This document shows, in pieces, positions 62,224-64,000 of a stretch of 64,000 nt of DNA. The position numbers were made by a program, and so were the translations under genes. The DNA comes from Rhizobium sp. NRK18 (GTDB lineage: Bacteria > Pseudomonadota > Alphaproteobacteria > Rhizobiales > Rhizobiaceae): contig NZ_JANFMV010000001.1 of assembly GCF_024385575.1 (NCBI RefSeq), positions 558,001 to 622,000 of the forward strand, in the 5' to 3' direction. The notes beneath the pieces were generated by a model. It was not told the origin of the DNA. It was given only the letters and a program-made list of their open reading frames with translations, and ran no database searches. Position 1 is the stretch's first letter. Each line of letters begins with the position of its first letter.

Positions 62224-64000
62224 ATGCTTGCGAAGACCAAATACAATCCCGATATCGACGGCCTGCGCGCAGTTGCCGTTTTGCTCGTTCTCCTGTTTCA
62301 TCTCGGCAATAAGATCTTTCGAGGGGGCTTCATCGGCGTCGATGTCTTCTTCGTCATCAGCGGCTATCTGATCACGCAGCAGTTGCTCGGCGAGATGGAG
62401 CGGGGGGAGTTTTCCTTCCGCCGGTTTTTTGCCCGTCGCATTCGTCGCCTGCTTCCGGCACTCGCGGCGGTTGCCTCCATTTCCGCAGTGGCCGGCGTCT
62501 TCATCTTCCTGCCGTCGAATATCGAGCCGACACTGTGGTCCGCCTTGCTGAGCCTGTTCGGGCTCTCCAATTTTCTGTTCTGGATGCAGGCGGGTTATTT
62601 CGATTCCGATGCGATTTTCAAACCGCTGCTCCACACCTGGTCGCTCGGCGTGGAAATGCAGTTCTATCTGTTTTGGCCATTGCTGATGCTGGCTGCCGTC
62701 GGGATTCGAAGCCGGATTGCTCGATACCTGGCCACTGGCATATTTCTCGTCCTGGCGATATCATTGTCGCAGGCATGGCTTGCAATCGATCCCGCCGGTG
62801 CGTTCTTCCTGACCCCGGCGCGCATATTCGAGTTTGGCGTCGGGGCGGCCCTGAACTGGATTGGCGGGACCGGGAGGCTCTCAAGGAAGACGTCCCTCGC
62901 AGCGCTCGTTGTTGGATTGTCGGGCATTCTGGTCTGTGCGATCGTCTATCGCGAAACGATGCCATTTCCGGGCCTCTATGCCCTGTTCCCATGCCTTTCC
63001 GCCGCGGCTGTCATCGCGTCGGCCGGTGGCGCTGCCAGCTCGATGGTCCTCGGCAATCGGGTCATGGCGTTGCTCGGACGTGCCAGTTACTCCATCTATC
63101 TCGTCCATTGGCCGTTGATCGTCTTCGATAACTATCTTGATGCCGGCCTTGGAACCAACTGGCTGTTCGTCATATCACTGGTGCTCGGCTTCCTGAGCTA
63201 CCGCTGGATCGAAACGCCCTTTCGGTCCGGTCCTCACCGGGCGATAAAATTCAGGCTGATGAGCTATGGAGTGTTGTTGCTAACTGTCGGGTTGGCTGTT
63301 TGCCTGCGTCTTGACGATAGCGTGTGGAAATTTCGATATTCATCGCGAATTGCATTCTCGATGAACCCGAGATTTGCGGTCGTTGGCGCAAAGCATACGT
63401 GGCCTCTGCTGAAGAAGAGGCAGACCCCGTTCGCAGACGACGCACGAATGAAGGTTCTCATCATCGGCGACAGCCAGGCCGGCGACATGGCAAATATGCT
63501 GGATCGAAAATATGGCGAGTCCATCGATCTGAGGTCGTTTCCAAGCTCGGCCGCCTGCCAGATCCTCGTGAACAACGCCTTCTACGATCTGGAGCCCGAC
63601 GAGAGGGAACGCTGCGGCAAGAGCAATGAGCGGATTCTGGCGGACAGCCGCATCAAGGAAGCTGATCTTGTCATTCTGGCCTTCAACTGGTTCGACCGGT
63701 CACCGTCCTTCATAAAGGACAATGTACAAGCCTTGCGGCAGTCGGGCGCCAAGCGCATCGTCTTGATCGGGCCGAAGACACAGTCCAGCAGCGGCATGGA
63801 TCTGGTGGCTTCACTCGGGAAGCTTGACGGTGTCGAGAAGTTGGCCGCCGAGAAACTTGATCCGACCGTCGTCAGAACGAATGCCGATCTCAAGCGCGCT
63901 TCCGACGAGGCTGGCGTCGAATATGTCGATATTCTCGGAAAAGTCTGCCCTCGTGCCGATCTCTGCTATGTGCTCAACGAAGACGGTGTCCCCGTTTTCT
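62224..64000 (+). CDS. acyltransferase-3 family protein with C-terminal SGNH domain (cut by window end)
   Basis: At least 592 residues, still open at the window edge. The N-terminal OafA/YrhL-type domain begins YNPDIDGLRAVAVLLVLLFH, followed by GGFIGVDVFFVISGYLIT and RRIRRLLPALAAV, with about ten helices and LLHTWSLGVEMQFYLFWPLL and ASYSIYLVHWPLIVFD motifs. After residue ~405 a soluble SGNH domain starts, with VLIIGDSQAGDM containing the catalytic serine. Such proteins O-acetylate or otherwise acylate LPS O-antigen, exopolysaccharide or peptidoglycan. The C-terminal His/Asp block lies outside. There is no strong Shine-Dalgarno, and the terminator before it separates it from rpmE. Confidence 0.88.
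   Translation, partial: MLAKTKYNPDIDGLRAVAVLLVLLFHLGNKIFRGGFIGVDVFFVISGYLITQQLLGEMERGEFSFRRFFARRIRRLLPALAAVASISAVAGVFIFLPSNIEPTLWSALLSLFGLSNFLFWMQAGYFDSDAIFKPLLHTWSLGVEMQFYLFWPLLMLAAVGIRSRIARYLATGIFLVLAISLSQAWLAIDPAGAFFLTPARIFEFGVGAALNWIGGTGRLSRKTSLAALVVGLSGILVCAIVYRETMPFPGLYALFPCLSAAAVIASAGGAASSMVLGNRVMALLGRASYSIYLVHWPLIVFDNYLDAGLGTNWLFVISLVLGFLSYRWIETPFRSGPHRAIKFRLMSYGVLLLTVGLAVCLRLDDSVWKFRYSSRIAFSMNPRFAVVGAKHTWPLLKKRQTPFADDARMKVLIIGDSQAGDMANMLDRKYGESIDLRSFPSSAACQILVNNAFYDLEPDERERCGKSNERILADSRIKEADLVILAFNWFDRSPSFIKDNVQALRQSGAKRIVLIGPKTQSSSGMDLVASLGKLDGVEKLAAEKLDPTVVRTNADLKRASDEAGVEYVDILGKVCPRADLCYVLNEDGVPVF

Overview
The window is a 64 kb stretch of high-GC alphaproteobacterial chromosome. 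It most resembles Rhizobiaceae (Rhizobium, Agrobacterium, Ensifer, Shinella and relatives). The pointers are a CpdR single-domain response regulator, the nucleoid protein GapR, a Brucella-type Omp10 lipoprotein, homospermidine synthase, DUF1036 and DUF1244 proteins, zinc-free L31 and L36, a ROSE-type RNA thermometer and a CCUCC-rich small RNA. I cannot name the species. No insertion sequence, prophage, CRISPR array or rRNA gene was seen. Gene order looks like stable core chromosome.

Layout. 0-3.5 kb: a tight operon for N-acetylation and racemisation of D-glutamate (DgcN, DgcA), a D-amino acid aminotransferase and a phosphoribosyltransferase; then tRNA-Val(GAC). 3.8-7.4 kb: cpdR, an N-formylglutamate amidohydrolase, a small RNA, hisN and a lysophospholipase-like hydrolase. 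7.6-8.3 kb: a small heat shock gene behind an RpoH-type promoter and a ROSE-like thermosensor. 8.3-11.0 kb (minus strand): a bufferin-type operon (BufA precursor peptide, BufB DUF692/MNIO enzyme, BufC DUF2063 partner, DoxX membrane protein). 11.3-19.2 kb: threonine aldolase and glutamate synthase gltB/gltD. 19.2-28.3 kb: SGNH-like DUF459 protein, lytic transglycosylase, galU, a beta-barrel protein, kdsD, an NfeD/SPFH pair and a GlxA-type regulator. 28.3-35.5 kb: MBL-fold hydrolase, hemH, a 5'-nucleotidase with a LysM tail, omp10, homospermidine synthase and a DUF3445 haem protein. 35.6-41.0 kb: a membrane protein read in frame into a YciI domain, pabC, pabB and oligoendopeptidase F. 41.2-49.5 kb: a sigma-54 response regulator, a DUF882 peptidase-like protein, gapR, DUF1244, a second N-formylglutamate amidohydrolase, DUF1036, pyruvate kinase and an alpha/beta hydrolase. 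49.5-54.1 kb: TPR protein, rpmJ, purK/purE, two DUF465 proteins, an ArsR regulator and a TauE transporter. 54.3-64 kb: ThiE-like protein, Sel1 protein, Lrp regulator, suhB, a MotA/OmpA pair, an ABC exporter, rpmE and a truncated acyltransferase.

How it fits together. Glutamate metabolism recurs: D-Glu conversion, two formylglutamate hydrolases and GOGAT. A second theme is the envelope: galU, kdsD, lytic transglycosylase, DUF882, Omp10, beta-barrel, proton-channel pair and acyltransferase. The most interesting items are the bufferin operon, the D-glutamate operon, the small RNA with anti-Shine-Dalgarno loops, the RNA thermometer, and the membrane protein/YciI in-frame joining. All family calls come from reading motifs and remembered family features; no database search was run.
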